This document shows positions 13,743-26,292 of a DNA stretch of 33,185 nucleotides, in pieces; positions within the stretch are counted from its first letter, which is position 1, and each line of letters opens with the position of its first letter. The notes beneath the pieces were generated by a model. The model ran no database searches. It was not told the origin of the DNA and saw only the letters and a program-made list of their open reading frames with translations. The position numbers and the translations under genes were made by a program. The DNA is from an uncultured Bacteroidales bacterium (GTDB lineage Bacteria > Bacteroidota > Bacteroidia > Bacteroidales > Bacteroidaceae), in assembly GCA_902760965.1 (NCBI GenBank), contig CACWIN010000017.1, positions 1-33,185 on the forward strand, written 5' to 3'.

Positions 13743-15557
13743 TCAGTCCAACAGTTTACTGATTTCCTGAACAGACCTGATTACGTAAACAGGTTTGGCA
13801 TCGGGAGTGCGCGAAGGCATGCTGCAAGCCTTAAGTGAGCGCAACAGTTCCTGCATTTCATTATCAGACAAACGGCGACCCGATGGGATGGCAGCCTTTC
13901 GAGCCATGGCAAGTGCCATAGATTCCAATTGGACATCCTCCTGATGGGTAGGATTGATGCGCAGATCAGCAATCATATCGGTAATAAGGCGCTCATAATC
14001 CTGTCCCTCCATGCCGGAAGGAACACCCTGAACTGCAATAGCACCACGTCCCATATCGGAGATATCAAAGCCAAGTGCACTGAAACGTGGTTTAAGTTCG
14101 GCAAAAGCTACGGCATCAACCTGTGACAACTGGAACATTTCAGGGAAAAGCAAACCCTGTGATGCCGCATTATGATTCTTTGCATCGGCCAGGAAACGCT
14201 CAAACAGAACCCTTACATGAGCACGGTGCTGGTCAACTATCATAAGGCCCTGGTCTGATTCAACCAGGATAAAACGTTCGGCAAACTGAAACGGTCGCAA
14301 GGGCTGTTCCTCGGGCTGAATTAAGGTTTCAGGTGCCGGTGTATATGGAATTGCACCTTCGCTTATCTTATGGTCAATCACGTCGCCATACAGCTTGCTC
14401 CAGTTTTCATTGTTGCTGCGGTTTAGTCTGGATTCACTGCGACTACCCGAGAACGGATTGAAACTGGTATTTATGTCAACCTTAGGCTGAACTACAGGCC
14501 TTGAAGGATCATAAATTGGAATATCGGGCATATCGGCCGTATCAAAGTCAATGGTAGGCATCTCCTCATATTTGCCCACCGTCTCCTTGACAGCTGCCAT
14601 AAGGATTTTCCAAATGACCTGCTCGTCCTGGAACTTTATCTCGGTCTTGGTAGGATGAATATTAACGTCAATGGTATCGGCAGGAACTGTCAGGAACAGA
14701 AAATAAGACGGTTGATCACCATCGGGAACAAGGTTCTCAAATGCGCTGAGCACTGCCTTATGGAAATAGGGATGGCGCATAAACCTGCCGTTCACAAAAA
14801 AGAACTGCTTGGCTCCCTTGCCCTTTACGTTATCCAGATTTGAGCAGAAACCGCTCACCTCCACTACCGATGTCTGGACCTCAACAGGCAAAAGCGCCTG
14901 GTTCATTTTGCGTCCAAACAGATTGATTATACGTTGTTTTACAGCCGATGCCGGGAGCGAGAGAATTTGCTCTCCCTGATGTGTAAGTTCTATGGCTACC
15001 TCAGGATGAGCCAAAGCTACGCGCTCAACCTCGGCCAGGATATGACCAAATTCGGTCTGATTGCTCTTTAGGAACTTACGGCGGGCAGGGACATTATAAA
15101 ACAGATTCCTGACCGTAAAACAGCTTCCCGCAGGACATACGCAAGGCTCCTCTTTTTCAAGTTCCGAACCCTTTATGATGATTGAAACGCCCGTATCACT
15201 GTCCGCCGTGCGGGTTCTTAACTCAACCTCGGCAACGGCAGCAATTGAAGGTAGCGCCTCACCTCTAAAACCGAATGTGGTAAGTGAATAAAGGTCATCA
15301 GACTGTCTTATCTTGGAGGTTGCATGACGTTCAAATGCAAGTCTGGCATCGGCCGGTATCATACCGCAGCCATTGTCTATGACCTGAATCATAGTCCGTC
15401 CGGCATCGGTAATGATAATCTGAATGTTGTCGGCTCCGGCATCGACTGCATTCTCAACCAGTTCCTTAACCACCGATGCAGGACGGTTTACCACCTCACC
15501 TGCGGCAATCTGACTGGCAACAGCCTGTGACAGGACCCTGACCTTTCCCTCCTCCAT
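13743..15557 (-). CDS. mutL: DNA mismatch repair protein MutL
   Basis: Links MutS mismatch recognition to downstream repair. 604 residues. N-terminal GHKL ATPase: KELVENAVDAGA (31-42; Glu32/Asn36), DNGCGM (61-66), and GFRGEALPSIAAV shortly after; then a linker rich in Pro/Ser/Asn (about 340-400) and a C-terminal dimerisation domain (from about 425). The endonuclease motif is degenerate: DQHRAHVRVLFE from residue 442 has Val where DQHA(x)2E(x)4E needs the first Glu, and the C-terminal Cys/His metal motif is replaced by ACSMPSRTP. Nicking activity is therefore doubtful. Last gene of the recQ-to-mutL block, 7 bp after the small membrane protein gene. Confidence 0.96.
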   Translation of the reverse strand: MEEGKVRVLSQAVASQIAAGEVVNRPASVVKELVENAVDAGADNIQIIITDAGRTMIQVIDNGCGMIPADARLAFERHATSKIRQSDDLYSLTTFGFRGEALPSIAAVAEVELRTRTADSDTGVSIIIKGSELEKEEPCVCPAGSCFTVRNLFYNVPARRKFLKSNQTEFGHILAEVERVALAHPEVAIELTHQGEQILSLPASAVKQRIINLFGRKMNQALLPVEVQTSVVEVSGFCSNLDNVKGKGAKQFFFVNGRFMRHPYFHKAVLSAFENLVPDGDQPSYFLFLTVPADTIDVNIHPTKTEIKFQDEQVIWKILMAAVKETVGKYEEMPTIDFDTADMPDIPIYDPSRPVVQPKVDINTSFNPFSGSRSESRLNRSNNENWSKLYGDVIDHKISEGAIPYTPAPETLIQPEEQPLRPFQFAERFILVESDQGLMIVDQHRAHVRVLFERFLADAKNHNAASQGLLFPEMFQLSQVDAVAFAELKPRFSALGFDISDMGRGAIAVQGVPSGMEGQDYERLITDMIADLRINPTHQEDVQLESMALAMARKAAIPSGRRLSDNEMQELLRSLKACSMPSRTPDAKPVYVIRSVQEISKLLD

Positions 15558-15564
15558 AAGCCTA

Positions 15565-15855
15565 TTAGATTTTACCGTTAAGGATAGAGAACAACAGTAC
15601 CGTCAACAGGACAATTATCACTATCGCAACCGGAAAACTAATTCTGGGGCCGCCATTCTCCTTGCGTCTTTTAAGGTGAGTGGTGCCCTCAACAAACTTT
15701 CCGCGTATGCATTCAGGATTGAACTCCTCCGGGGGTAGCATACCCAGCTCCCGCTTAGCCTTTTCCTCTATCTTGGCCAGCTTTTCCTTGCGCTCATCGT
15801 AGTAAATATACTTATGTTCAAAGCGCTTTGGCTCCCTTACAGTGAACATTCCCAT
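15565..15855 (-). CDS. Small tail-anchored membrane protein of unknown function
   Basis: 96 residues, not recognised as a named family. Residues 1-70 are charged and mostly helical (RKEKLAKIEEKAKRELGMLP), followed by one hydrophobic segment (72-93) and a short GKI tail, so it probably sits in the inner membrane with its N-terminus in the cytoplasm. It is 2 bp after the OstA-like gene and 7 bp before mutL, so translation is tightly linked to both. Proximity to the OstA-like and PPIase genes suggests an envelope role, but that is inference. Confidence 0.75.
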   Translation of the reverse strand: MGMFTVREPKRFEHKYIYYDERKEKLAKIEEKAKRELGMLPPEEFNPECIRGKFVEGTTHLKRRKENGGPRISFPVAIVIIVLLTVLLFSILNGKI

Positions 15856-15857
15856 AG

Positions 15858-17510
15858 CTATTTCTTTTTATTCTTATTCAACGTAGGCATTGGCACGCCC
15901 CTTATGGAAGAGCTCTTTTTGAGTTTTTCCTCAACATTCTTTCCTCTCCAATAGAATACGTCCTCAGCATCCAACGGCCTTATCCTGGCAAACCAGTTAA
16001 AGTTGGGCAGATACCTGAATTTCTGGTCTATCTGGTCCATGGGATACATGGTTCCGTTTGACTGCCCTATAATGACTATCCTTTTTACCGCCCGCATTTC
16101 AAAATATGCGGTCAGCATGGACGCCTCGGTATAGTTCATTCCAATAAACGCGGAATCCTCATCTTCCGGGTAGAAAACGGCCAGTACGTTACCGTTTACA
16201 TCGGCATGGTCAATATCGCCATCCTTAAAGAATGCCTTCATTTCACGCCCTGCTATCTGATTGTAGTTTGTAGTGTCAAGCATCTCTACAAAAAGCGCCT
16301 GACCTATTACGTGAACCCAATCCAAAGTACTGTCATTAAGATAACAAATTATCTTTTCGCCCAGAATCTGCTGACCTTTACTCCATATAATGGGATCATC
16401 AAAAAGAGTCAATGTTGAATCCTTGGTGCTGAACTGGATGGAATCGGCAACCATCTGCAGGTCCGGCCTGTAACCGCGAACCTTATGGAATCCTCGCACG
16501 TGACGTTCCACAACCGAATCGCCGGCCTCATCATAGAAGGTCTTTAAGCGGAACGTATCGGCATGCATAAACAGGCTGTCGCCCTGTGAATACTCTATCA
16601 TGAGAGCCTTTCCCGTCACCACAGCCGAATCAATGTTCTGGTCATAAAACACATATTCACCCAGAACATCAATCTTGTCCTTATAGTTGTTTATGACAAC
16701 ATTTCCAAAACCGTTCATACGGCCTTGATTCCTGTCATAGATTATGCTGTCACCGGTCATTATGCTCTCCCCTTTATTCTGGTCTATTACTGAACGGTCC
16801 AAAAGGACTGCATAATGGGTATCGGTATTGAATACGCCACGGCTTGAATTAATTGTGCTTTCGTCACTTACTATCGTGGTGGGACAGCTTATAAATGCCA
16901 CATGGGCATCGGTGCTGTAAACCAGAGTATCGGTTGTAAGTGTATAGTCCGGGCCTTCAAGCGAGACTCCGTCAGTAAACGTGGCCAGTTTTACCGATGT
17001 ATCAAACTGTCCGTATTCCGATATCAGGGTGCTCTCCTCGTCAAGAAGCGTACCGCCGTCAAAGAACCATCCAAGGTTGGTATTGCGGTCATAGTTCAGA
17101 CTGTCCGTAAGCAGGACCATAGTGCGGTTCTCAAGTCTCACGTTGTCACGGACCCTCAGCAGTTTGGTATTTCCGTCATAATAAAGGGAATCGCCATACA
17201 GGAACAACGTATCACCCTGTTCGGCCCTTACATTATGATATGCGTTGAACGAATTTGCCTCCTGAAAGAACACGGCACTGTCACAATACATATACATGCT
17301 GTCGTGACGGAAAATCACATTGCCTATCAGGATCTGAGCATCCGGATTAAGATACTGGTTGAAACTAATTACATCAGAATTCAGCAGATAAACATAATCT
17401 TCCTGGGCCACAGTGTCCTGTTGGGCATATACCGTGTCCTGCTGGGCATACATTACAGTATTGACCAGCATGAGCATACAAACCCAAAGGATTGCTTTGA
17501 CCTTCCTCAT
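15858..17510 (-). CDS. OstA/LptA-like periplasmic protein
   Basis: Probably part of lipopolysaccharide transport across the periplasm. 550 residues. A signal peptide (1-22, MRKVKAILWVCMLMLVNTVMYA) leads into repeats of the OstA beta-jellyroll type, recognisable as runs of D-S-x-x-Y/F-D-x-x and G-N-V-x-hydrophobic (for example MYMYCDSAVFFQEANSF, LFLYGDSLYYDGNTKLL, GNVVINNYKDKIDVLGEYVF). It is much longer than E. coli LptA (185), resembling the multi-repeat Bacteroidetes OstA-like proteins; whether it acts as LptA or as an LptD-like N-terminal partner is open. Just after the predicted cleavage site QQDTVYAQQDTV is duplicated. 12 bp after the SurA-like gene upstream. Confidence 0.85.
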   Translation of the reverse strand: MRKVKAILWVCMLMLVNTVMYAQQDTVYAQQDTVAQEDYVYLLNSDVISFNQYLNPDAQILIGNVIFRHDSMYMYCDSAVFFQEANSFNAYHNVRAEQGDTLFLYGDSLYYDGNTKLLRVRDNVRLENRTMVLLTDSLNYDRNTNLGWFFDGGTLLDEESTLISEYGQFDTSVKLATFTDGVSLEGPDYTLTTDTLVYSTDAHVAFISCPTTIVSDESTINSSRGVFNTDTHYAVLLDRSVIDQNKGESIMTGDSIIYDRNQGRMNGFGNVVINNYKDKIDVLGEYVFYDQNIDSAVVTGKALMIEYSQGDSLFMHADTFRLKTFYDEAGDSVVERHVRGFHKVRGYRPDLQMVADSIQFSTKDSTLTLFDDPIIWSKGQQILGEKIICYLNDSTLDWVHVIGQALFVEMLDTTNYNQIAGREMKAFFKDGDIDHADVNGNVLAVFYPEDEDSAFIGMNYTEASMLTAYFEMRAVKRIVIIGQSNGTMYPMDQIDQKFRYLPNFNWFARIRPLDAEDVFYWRGKNVEEKLKKSSSIRGVPMPTLNKNKKK

Positions 17511-17522
17511 AAAAGATTGCTG

Positions 17523-18896
17523 TTACTTGTTGACAACCCAACCGGGATACTTGAACTCACAGTCATTCCAACCGTCGCTTATCTTGACAAAAGTGGTACG
17601 CTGCTTGTCACGGATCCACTTGTTAAGAACCTCCTGACAACGGGCGGAATAAACAATATCATACAGGATTTCATAGTCATCGGCCATGGTAGCCCTATGA
17701 GCGTTTGTCTTGCTTTTAAGCTTGACTATGGCACAAGTGGTCTTTCCGTTTGCAAGCTGTATGGTAAACGGATCCGATATTTCGCCAACGTGCATATTGT
17801 TTACCACACGTGCCACATCCTGCGGAAGATACTGCAGTTCAAACTTGGATACGCCGGGAACTCCGGGAGTGGAGCTGTAGGTCATAAGACCGTTATTGTT
17901 ACGGGTCTCCTTGTCATGCGAATAACCTGCCACACAAAACTCAAATGAGTGGTTGCCGGACCTTATGTCATTTGCAATTGTATCAAGAGTAGCCAGACAG
18001 CTGTTCACGCTTTCCATAGGTATGCGGGGCCTGCGCAAGATATGACGTACCCTTACCCTATCGCCCAGTCTCTCAACAAACTGCAGTATATGGAATCCGT
18101 ATTCGGTCTCAACAATCTTGGATATCTTGCCGGGATCGGTCATGTTGAACGCCACTGCCGAGAACTCCGGCACCATTTCGCCACGTCCAAAAAAGCCGCA
18201 GTCACCGCCGTTTCGGGCAGAACCGGGATCTTCGGAATACAGACGGGCCAGCGTTGAGAACGAAACCTCGCCGTTCTGGACTCTTTCGGTATACTCCCTG
18301 AGTTCGGATTTTACGGCATCAATCTCCTCCTGGGGAATCTTAGGGTCACGGGTAATGATCTGAACCTCAACCTGCGATGCTACATATGGAATTTCATCGG
18401 CCGGCATATCCTTTATGTAACGACGCACATCGGCGGGGGTAACCTTGACTTTTGATATTATCTTGCTGCGAACTTTTGTAATTACGAATTCCTGCCTGCG
18501 GCTTTCGTACAAACGGTTCTTTACCTGTTCGGCGGTCATGCCGTAGTACTCCTCAAGTTTCTCCTCGTTTCCAATCTGAGCTACCAGTTCCTTATAGTAC
18601 ATTTCGGTAGCCTGACTGATATCCTCATCGGTTGCAATAATACTGTCCAACTCGGCCTGATTAAGGAACAGTTTGTTTATTGCCAACTGCTCAGGTATGA
18701 CGCAATAAGGATCACCGTCCCATACGGTCCCTTTCATCTGTCCGTCCTGGCGTGCCTCTTCGACCTCCGATTTGTAAATAGCCTCATCGCCTACAACCCA
18801 GACAATCTCATCAATGACATTGTTCTGGGCCGATGCTCCGGAATATGTAATGACGGTTGCAACAAGCATAACCGCCAGATAAATAATTCTCTTCAT
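17523..18896 (-). CDS. SurA-like periplasmic chaperone with two parvulin PPIase domains
   Basis: Expected to chaperone outer-membrane proteins. 457 residues: signal peptide (1-23, cleavage at SASA-type GASA/QN), SurA-type N-terminal helical domain (about 24-150), first parvulin domain (about 172-275: VEVQIITRDP, FSTLARLYSEDPGSARNGGDCGFFGRGEMVPEF, EYGFHILQF) and a second, more diverged one (about 282-385: VRVRHILRRP, FEFCVAGYSHD). This matches the SurA layout of N-domain, two parvulins and C-terminal helix. The ATG overlaps the stop of the preceding gene in an ATGA, indicating coupled translation. Third of three related genes here. Confidence 0.9.
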   Translation of the reverse strand: MKRIIYLAVMLVATVITYSGASAQNNVIDEIVWVVGDEAIYKSEVEEARQDGQMKGTVWDGDPYCVIPEQLAINKLFLNQAELDSIIATDEDISQATEMYYKELVAQIGNEEKLEEYYGMTAEQVKNRLYESRRQEFVITKVRSKIISKVKVTPADVRRYIKDMPADEIPYVASQVEVQIITRDPKIPQEEIDAVKSELREYTERVQNGEVSFSTLARLYSEDPGSARNGGDCGFFGRGEMVPEFSAVAFNMTDPGKISKIVETEYGFHILQFVERLGDRVRVRHILRRPRIPMESVNSCLATLDTIANDIRSGNHSFEFCVAGYSHDKETRNNNGLMTYSSTPGVPGVSKFELQYLPQDVARVVNNMHVGEISDPFTIQLANGKTTCAIVKLKSKTNAHRATMADDYEILYDIVYSARCQEVLNKWIRDKQRTTFVKISDGWNDCEFKYPGWVVNK

Positions 18897-19792
18897 TGTT
18901 TATCCTTATAGTGGAATATGATTCTGTTTTTATCTTTAGCTGCCTGATAAAGATCCTCCTTTATCTTTCGCATGTATGACACCTCGTTACTGTTAATGAG
19001 CAGGCCGCGTATCCTGCCTCGTGCATTATCCAGAGGCTCTATATCGCCCTTGGCCACATATTCGCTCACATTGAGCAGATATATGTAGTCCTCATCCTTG
19101 AATTCAAAAGAACGGCCGGTCAACAACAAGCTTTCCAAAGGGACATCCATAGGCGGAAGCAGTGTCGCTATTTCGGCCAAGGTACGCCAATTCTCATAAA
19201 AGAACTCGCATCTGGCAGAATTCCTGATACTGTACTTTTCAATCTCCTCAAAAGACTCGTCATCGGTCTTGGTATAGAGACTCCGTATCTGCGCCAGGTC
19301 ATGAGCCTTGTTTGAGACCTTAAGATACAGACCTTTAATAAGCGATTCATCAAGAGCAAACAAACTGCTGTTCTCATTGTAAAAGGCCTCTATCTCCTGG
19401 TCGGTAATCTCCGATGAGAATGTCTGCTCTATGAGCCTGCGCTCATACTCGTGTTCAAAGAGTGAGCGGCGGTAATTCTCAACCAGCCTGTCAATATCCT
19501 TTGTATCCGGTATATTCCTTATGGCGTTCTGGTAAAACAGCTGGTCCTGGACCCAGTTCTTTATGTATCTTTGGGCAAATACGGCACTATCGGCCTTTGA
19601 ATAGCCTATTGGCAGCACCTGCTTTAAATCCTCGGCATACAGGACATCGCCGTTAACCTCAACAAGAGGTGTCTTGCCGTAATCATACTGCATTCCGCTA
19701 CTCCGCCATTTACACGAAACAAGGAACAGTGACATCAGCAGCATCTGTATCACCATTCCCTTGCAAAGAATACCGGATCTGTTATTCATCAT
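18893..19792 (-). CDS. SurA-N-like lipoprotein lacking a PPIase domain
   Basis: 299 residues with a lipoprotein signal (MVIQMLLMSLFLVSC, lipobox LVSC with Cys27), so lipid-anchored. The mature part is helical and charged, and resembles the non-catalytic chaperone domain of SurA/PrsA: VEVNGDVLYAEDLKQVLP near the N-terminus, then ITDQEIEAFYNENSSLFAL. The parvulin motifs (RHIL, GGDLGxF, FGxHI) are absent. It overlaps its neighbours by 1 bp (stop TGA shares its A with this ATG) and 4 bp, so the three SurA-like proteins are probably made in fixed ratio and may act together. An in-frame second ATG at 19789 is equally possible. Function beyond chaperone-like is not shown. Confidence 0.75.
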   Translation of the reverse strand: MMNNRSGILCKGMVIQMLLMSLFLVSCKWRSSGMQYDYGKTPLVEVNGDVLYAEDLKQVLPIGYSKADSAVFAQRYIKNWVQDQLFYQNAIRNIPDTKDIDRLVENYRRSLFEHEYERRLIEQTFSSEITDQEIEAFYNENSSLFALDESLIKGLYLKVSNKAHDLAQIRSLYTKTDDESFEEIEKYSIRNSARCEFFYENWRTLAEIATLLPPMDVPLESLLLTGRSFEFKDEDYIYLLNVSEYVAKGDIEPLDNARGRIRGLLINSNEVSYMRKIKEDLYQAAKDKNRIIFHYKDKQ

Positions 19793-21219
19793 CAGTCAAG
19801 GCTTATCTTTTTGAGCGCCTTTTTGTATATCTTGTATTTGTATTTCTTTCGGAGTTGCTTTACCCACTCCTGTTCCAGGCTTTTCTGATAATCATCAACC
19901 ACCTGGGTAATTACGTCACGTACATTCTCGGGAGCATCCAGGACATTCCCTACTACGCCAACGTATGGGAATCCTTTGAGCGGTTCATATTCGCCTGTTC
20001 CAAACACCAGCTTGTCAATATAAGCGTTTTGGCCTTTCTTGAATATACCGGTTTCGGACGAACCTCGCATGGCACGTACCTGTGACTTATTCCTGTTAAA
20101 GGTTACAATTGTATCGGCCCACTGGCTGATGGGAAGCCCCTGAACGGCCTTTTCAATTGAATGGAACACATCCTCATCAACGCAGAACAGTACCATTCCT
20201 CTGAAAACAGGCTCCTCAAAGCGGTATTTGCTGCGGTTCTTTTCAAAATAGGCGTTTATTCCTTCGGTGTCCTTTGAGGCCTTTTCCCAAACCATTCGGT
20301 TGCTTATCTCAAAGAGCAGCAGACCGTCATGATACTCACGGGATATGAATCCAAACTCAGGTTCAATTTCCTCCAGTACCTGATCCATATAAACCATTGC
20401 CGAATCAACAGGCATATCCCAGGAGAACTTTTGGGAATAATACTCAGCCTTGCGTTTACGGGCCTCCTGCATAACCCGGTCTTCGCCACGCATCCATTCA
20501 TAAATCTGGGGACGGTTTTCTTCATACGAACCCAGATCTCTATGTGCTGCCATCATAATGATCATAGGCGTACCCTCAAACACAAAAGGCTGGCTGTATT
20601 GGCCTGGATTCAGTTTGAAAAGTATGTCAGCTATTCCGTCAGGAAGCATGTCACGTGACATCCAGCCGCAAATTCCTCCATCCGATGCATATCTGTCTTC
20701 GGAATAAGATATAGCCAGACGTGTAAAATCCTGGCCCTCCTCAAGACAGTTGTACAACGAGTCCACACGTATCATGCTGGTTATCAACGCCTCCTGACTG
20801 TCATCGTCAGGAATTGACGACATCATCAGCATATAGGCCAAGCCGTCAGGACCTACATCCTGGACCGACTGGTCATAAGTCATGCGGGCATACTCCTCAA
20901 GATAGAGTGTGTCAACAAGATAATCCTCAGCCTGCAAATCCCTGTACTCCTTAAACTCCTTAAGGAATGACTCGTTCTTGTCAAGCCCTTCGTCAATGGC
21001 TGCCTGAACCTTTAACTTAAAGTTAAGATACAATTCCGCATATTCATTGATCTGATTGCTTTTGTCGGTCTGGTCAATCCTGTTCTTTTTGTAAAAATAC
21101 TCAAGCTCGGATTTTGGGATATTGGTTCCGTTCACGCTAATGACCACAGGGTCATCATTGCCGGCCAACATAGGCAGACAAAGAAGTGCGGAAACCGCAT
21201 AGCTGAAGAATCTTTTCAT
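19792..21219 (-). CDS. Periplasmic PpiC/parvulin-type peptidyl-prolyl isomerase
   Basis: 475 residues: signal peptide (1-19, MKRFFSYAVSALLCLPMLA), SurA-N-like part (VISVNGTNIPKSELEYFYKKN, then about 45-115) and one recognisable parvulin domain (about 125-235: FTRLAISYSEDRYASDGGICGWMSRDMLPDGIADILFKLNPGQYSQPFVFEGTPMIIMM). A long helical C-terminal half (240-475) has a second, degenerate parvulin-like section (RFEEPVFRGMVLFCVDEDV, about 330-410). The Lys/Tyr-rich end (LRKKYKYKIYKKALKK) is unusual for the family. 8 bp after guaB; first of the three SurA-like genes. Client proteins are probably outer-membrane barrels, by analogy. Confidence 0.85.
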   Translation of the reverse strand: MKRFFSYAVSALLCLPMLAGNDDPVVISVNGTNIPKSELEYFYKKNRIDQTDKSNQINEYAELYLNFKLKVQAAIDEGLDKNESFLKEFKEYRDLQAEDYLVDTLYLEEYARMTYDQSVQDVGPDGLAYMLMMSSIPDDDSQEALITSMIRVDSLYNCLEEGQDFTRLAISYSEDRYASDGGICGWMSRDMLPDGIADILFKLNPGQYSQPFVFEGTPMIIMMAAHRDLGSYEENRPQIYEWMRGEDRVMQEARKRKAEYYSQKFSWDMPVDSAMVYMDQVLEEIEPEFGFISREYHDGLLLFEISNRMVWEKASKDTEGINAYFEKNRSKYRFEEPVFRGMVLFCVDEDVFHSIEKAVQGLPISQWADTIVTFNRNKSQVRAMRGSSETGIFKKGQNAYIDKLVFGTGEYEPLKGFPYVGVVGNVLDAPENVRDVITQVVDDYQKSLEQEWVKQLRKKYKYKIYKKALKKISLD

Positions 21220-21227
21220 AATGAATG

Positions 21228-24900
<3,673 letters not shown>

Positions 24901-24922
24901 ATCAAAAATTATAAAGCATCCG

Positions 24923-24942
24923 TTCTATCTCTAGAGATAGAA
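24923..24942. promoter_or_regulatory. Perfect 20-bp palindrome at the recQ transcription start
   Basis: TTCTATCTCT followed by its exact reverse complement, no spacer. It begins 4 bp downstream of the recQ -7 box, so it spans the expected +1. Fits either a dimeric repressor operator or a hairpin at the mRNA 5' end. Confidence 0.6.
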
Positions 24943-24945
24943 AAA

Positions 24946-24978
24946 CAAAGTTAAGTACAAGAATCTTATTCCTGCAAA
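24946..24978 (-). promoter_or_regulatory. Promoter of recQ (and probably the recQ-mutL block)
   Basis: Minus strand TTTG (24978-24975), 21-bp spacer, TAACTTTG (24953-24946), exact in both boxes. Start expected near 24942-24939, inside the palindrome. Confidence 0.65.
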
Positions 24979-25012
24979 CTTTTTACCAAAAAAAACTGCA
25001 AAAAAGTATAAT

Positions 25013-25031
25013 AAAAACGCGCTTAAAGCGC
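25013..25031 (-). terminator. Intrinsic terminator after clpX
   Basis: Minus strand GCGCT-tta-AGCGC followed by G and TTTTTATT. It separates tig-clpP-clpX from recQ. Confidence 0.65.
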
Positions 25032-25050
25032 CTGGGCTGTCGGACGGTTG

Positions 25051-26280
25051 TCAGGAGTTTTCAAATACAGCTCCGTCGGCCTTATCCAATTGCCCCTTTG
25101 CATAATCAAGAGTTACCGTGTAGCTCTTTTTTCCCGATGACGGGATCTCATACATGGCGTCAATCATTATAGTCTCTACAATAGACCTGAGTCCGCGTGC
25201 GCCAAGCTTGAATTCTATGGCCTTGTCTACTATAAAATCCAACACTTCGGGCTGGAACTTAAGCTCTACACCGTCAAGTTTGAAAATCTTTGTATACTGT
25301 TTGACTATTGAGTTCTTTGGCTCGGTAAGTATGTTGCGCAAAGCCTCACGGTCCAGCGGCTGAAGGCTTGTTACCACCGGTAAACGGCCAATTATCTCGG
25401 GAATCAGGCCGAATGACTTAAGGTCCTGAGGCGAAACGTATTTCATCAGGTTGTTAAAGTCAACCTTGCTGCGCTGTTCAACCGACTCAAATCCCACAAC
25501 CTGAGTATTAAGACGGCTGGCTATCTTGCGCTCTATTCCGTCAAAGGCACCGCCGCATATAAACAGGATATTCTTGGTGTCAACCTGAATGAATTTCTGT
25601 TCGGGATGTTTGCGTCCGCCCTGGGGAGGAACATTCACAATTGAACCTTCAAGCAGCTTGAGCAGGCCCTGCTGAACGCCTTCGCCGCTTACATCACGGG
25701 TAATGGAAGGATTGTCGCTCTTACGGGCTATCTTGTCAATCTCATCAATGAATACAATTCCGCGCTCGGCGGCTGCAACGTCATAATCGGCCACCTGCAA
25801 CAGTCTGGAAAGGATGCTCTCAACATCCTCGCCCACATAGCCTGCCTCGGTAAGGACCGTAGCGTCAACAATGGTGAACGGCACCTTGAGCAGACGTGCA
25901 ATGGTCTTGGCCAGAAGGGTCTTGCCGGTACCTGTAGCACCTACCAGAATGATATTGCTCTTTTCTATGTCAATATCGTCCTGGCTGGGCTGGGTAATGC
26001 GTTTGTAGTGATTATATACCGCAACCGAAAGATATCGCTTGGCTGCGTCCTGCCCAATCACATAGTCATCAAGGAACTTCTTGATTTCCTTGGGCTTGGG
26101 TACTGAATCCATGGTAAAGGATGGTTTGGGAGTACTTCCCTTGGAGTCACGGACAATTTCCGATGCGCGTTCAACGCACTCGTTGCATATGCAGCCGTCA
26201 ATTCCTGTAATCAGGAAAGCCACCTCCTTGTCTGACCGTCCGCAAAAACTGCAGCTCCTACCTTTCTTTACCCCTGCCAT
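25051..26280 (-). CDS. clpX: ATP-dependent Clp protease ATPase subunit ClpX
   Basis: Hexameric AAA+ unfoldase that feeds tagged proteins to ClpP. 409 residues. N-terminal C4 zinc domain with Cys10, Cys13, Cys32, Cys35; Walker A GATGTGKT (114-121); Walker B IVFIDEID (175-182, Glu180); pore loop [11 protein letters not shown] (144-154, Tyr-Val). Later come [26 protein letters not shown] and sensor-2 [11 protein letters not shown]. The ATG at 26280 is 12 bp after the clpP stop. The chain ends soon after the small domain, as usual. Confidence 0.97.
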   Translation of the reverse strand: MAGVKKGRSCSFCGRSDKEVAFLITGIDGCICNECVERASEIVRDSKGSTPKPSFTMDSVPKPKEIKKFLDDYVIGQDAAKRYLSVAVYNHYKRITQPSQDDIDIEKSNIILVGATGTGKTLLAKTIARLLKVPFTIVDATVLTEAGYVGEDVESILSRLLQVADYDVAAAERGIVFIDEIDKIARKSDNPSITRDVSGEGVQQGLLKLLEGSIVNVPPQGGRKHPEQKFIQVDTKNILFICGGAFDGIERKIASRLNTQVVGFESVEQRSKVDFNNLMKYVSPQDLKSFGLIPEIIGRLPVVTSLQPLDREALRNILTEPKNSIVKQYTKIFKLDGVELKFQPEVLDFIVDKAIEFKLGARGLRSIVETIMIDAMYEIPSSGKKSYTVTLDYAKGQLDKADGAVFENS

Positions 26281-26292
26281 AGATTGTTCGGG

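Noticed and set aside
16902-17948. A 348-residue open frame antisense to the OstA-like and SurA-like genes
   Set aside because: It crosses the boundary between two well-supported genes on the other strand, has no recognisable domain, and mirrors their codon bias.
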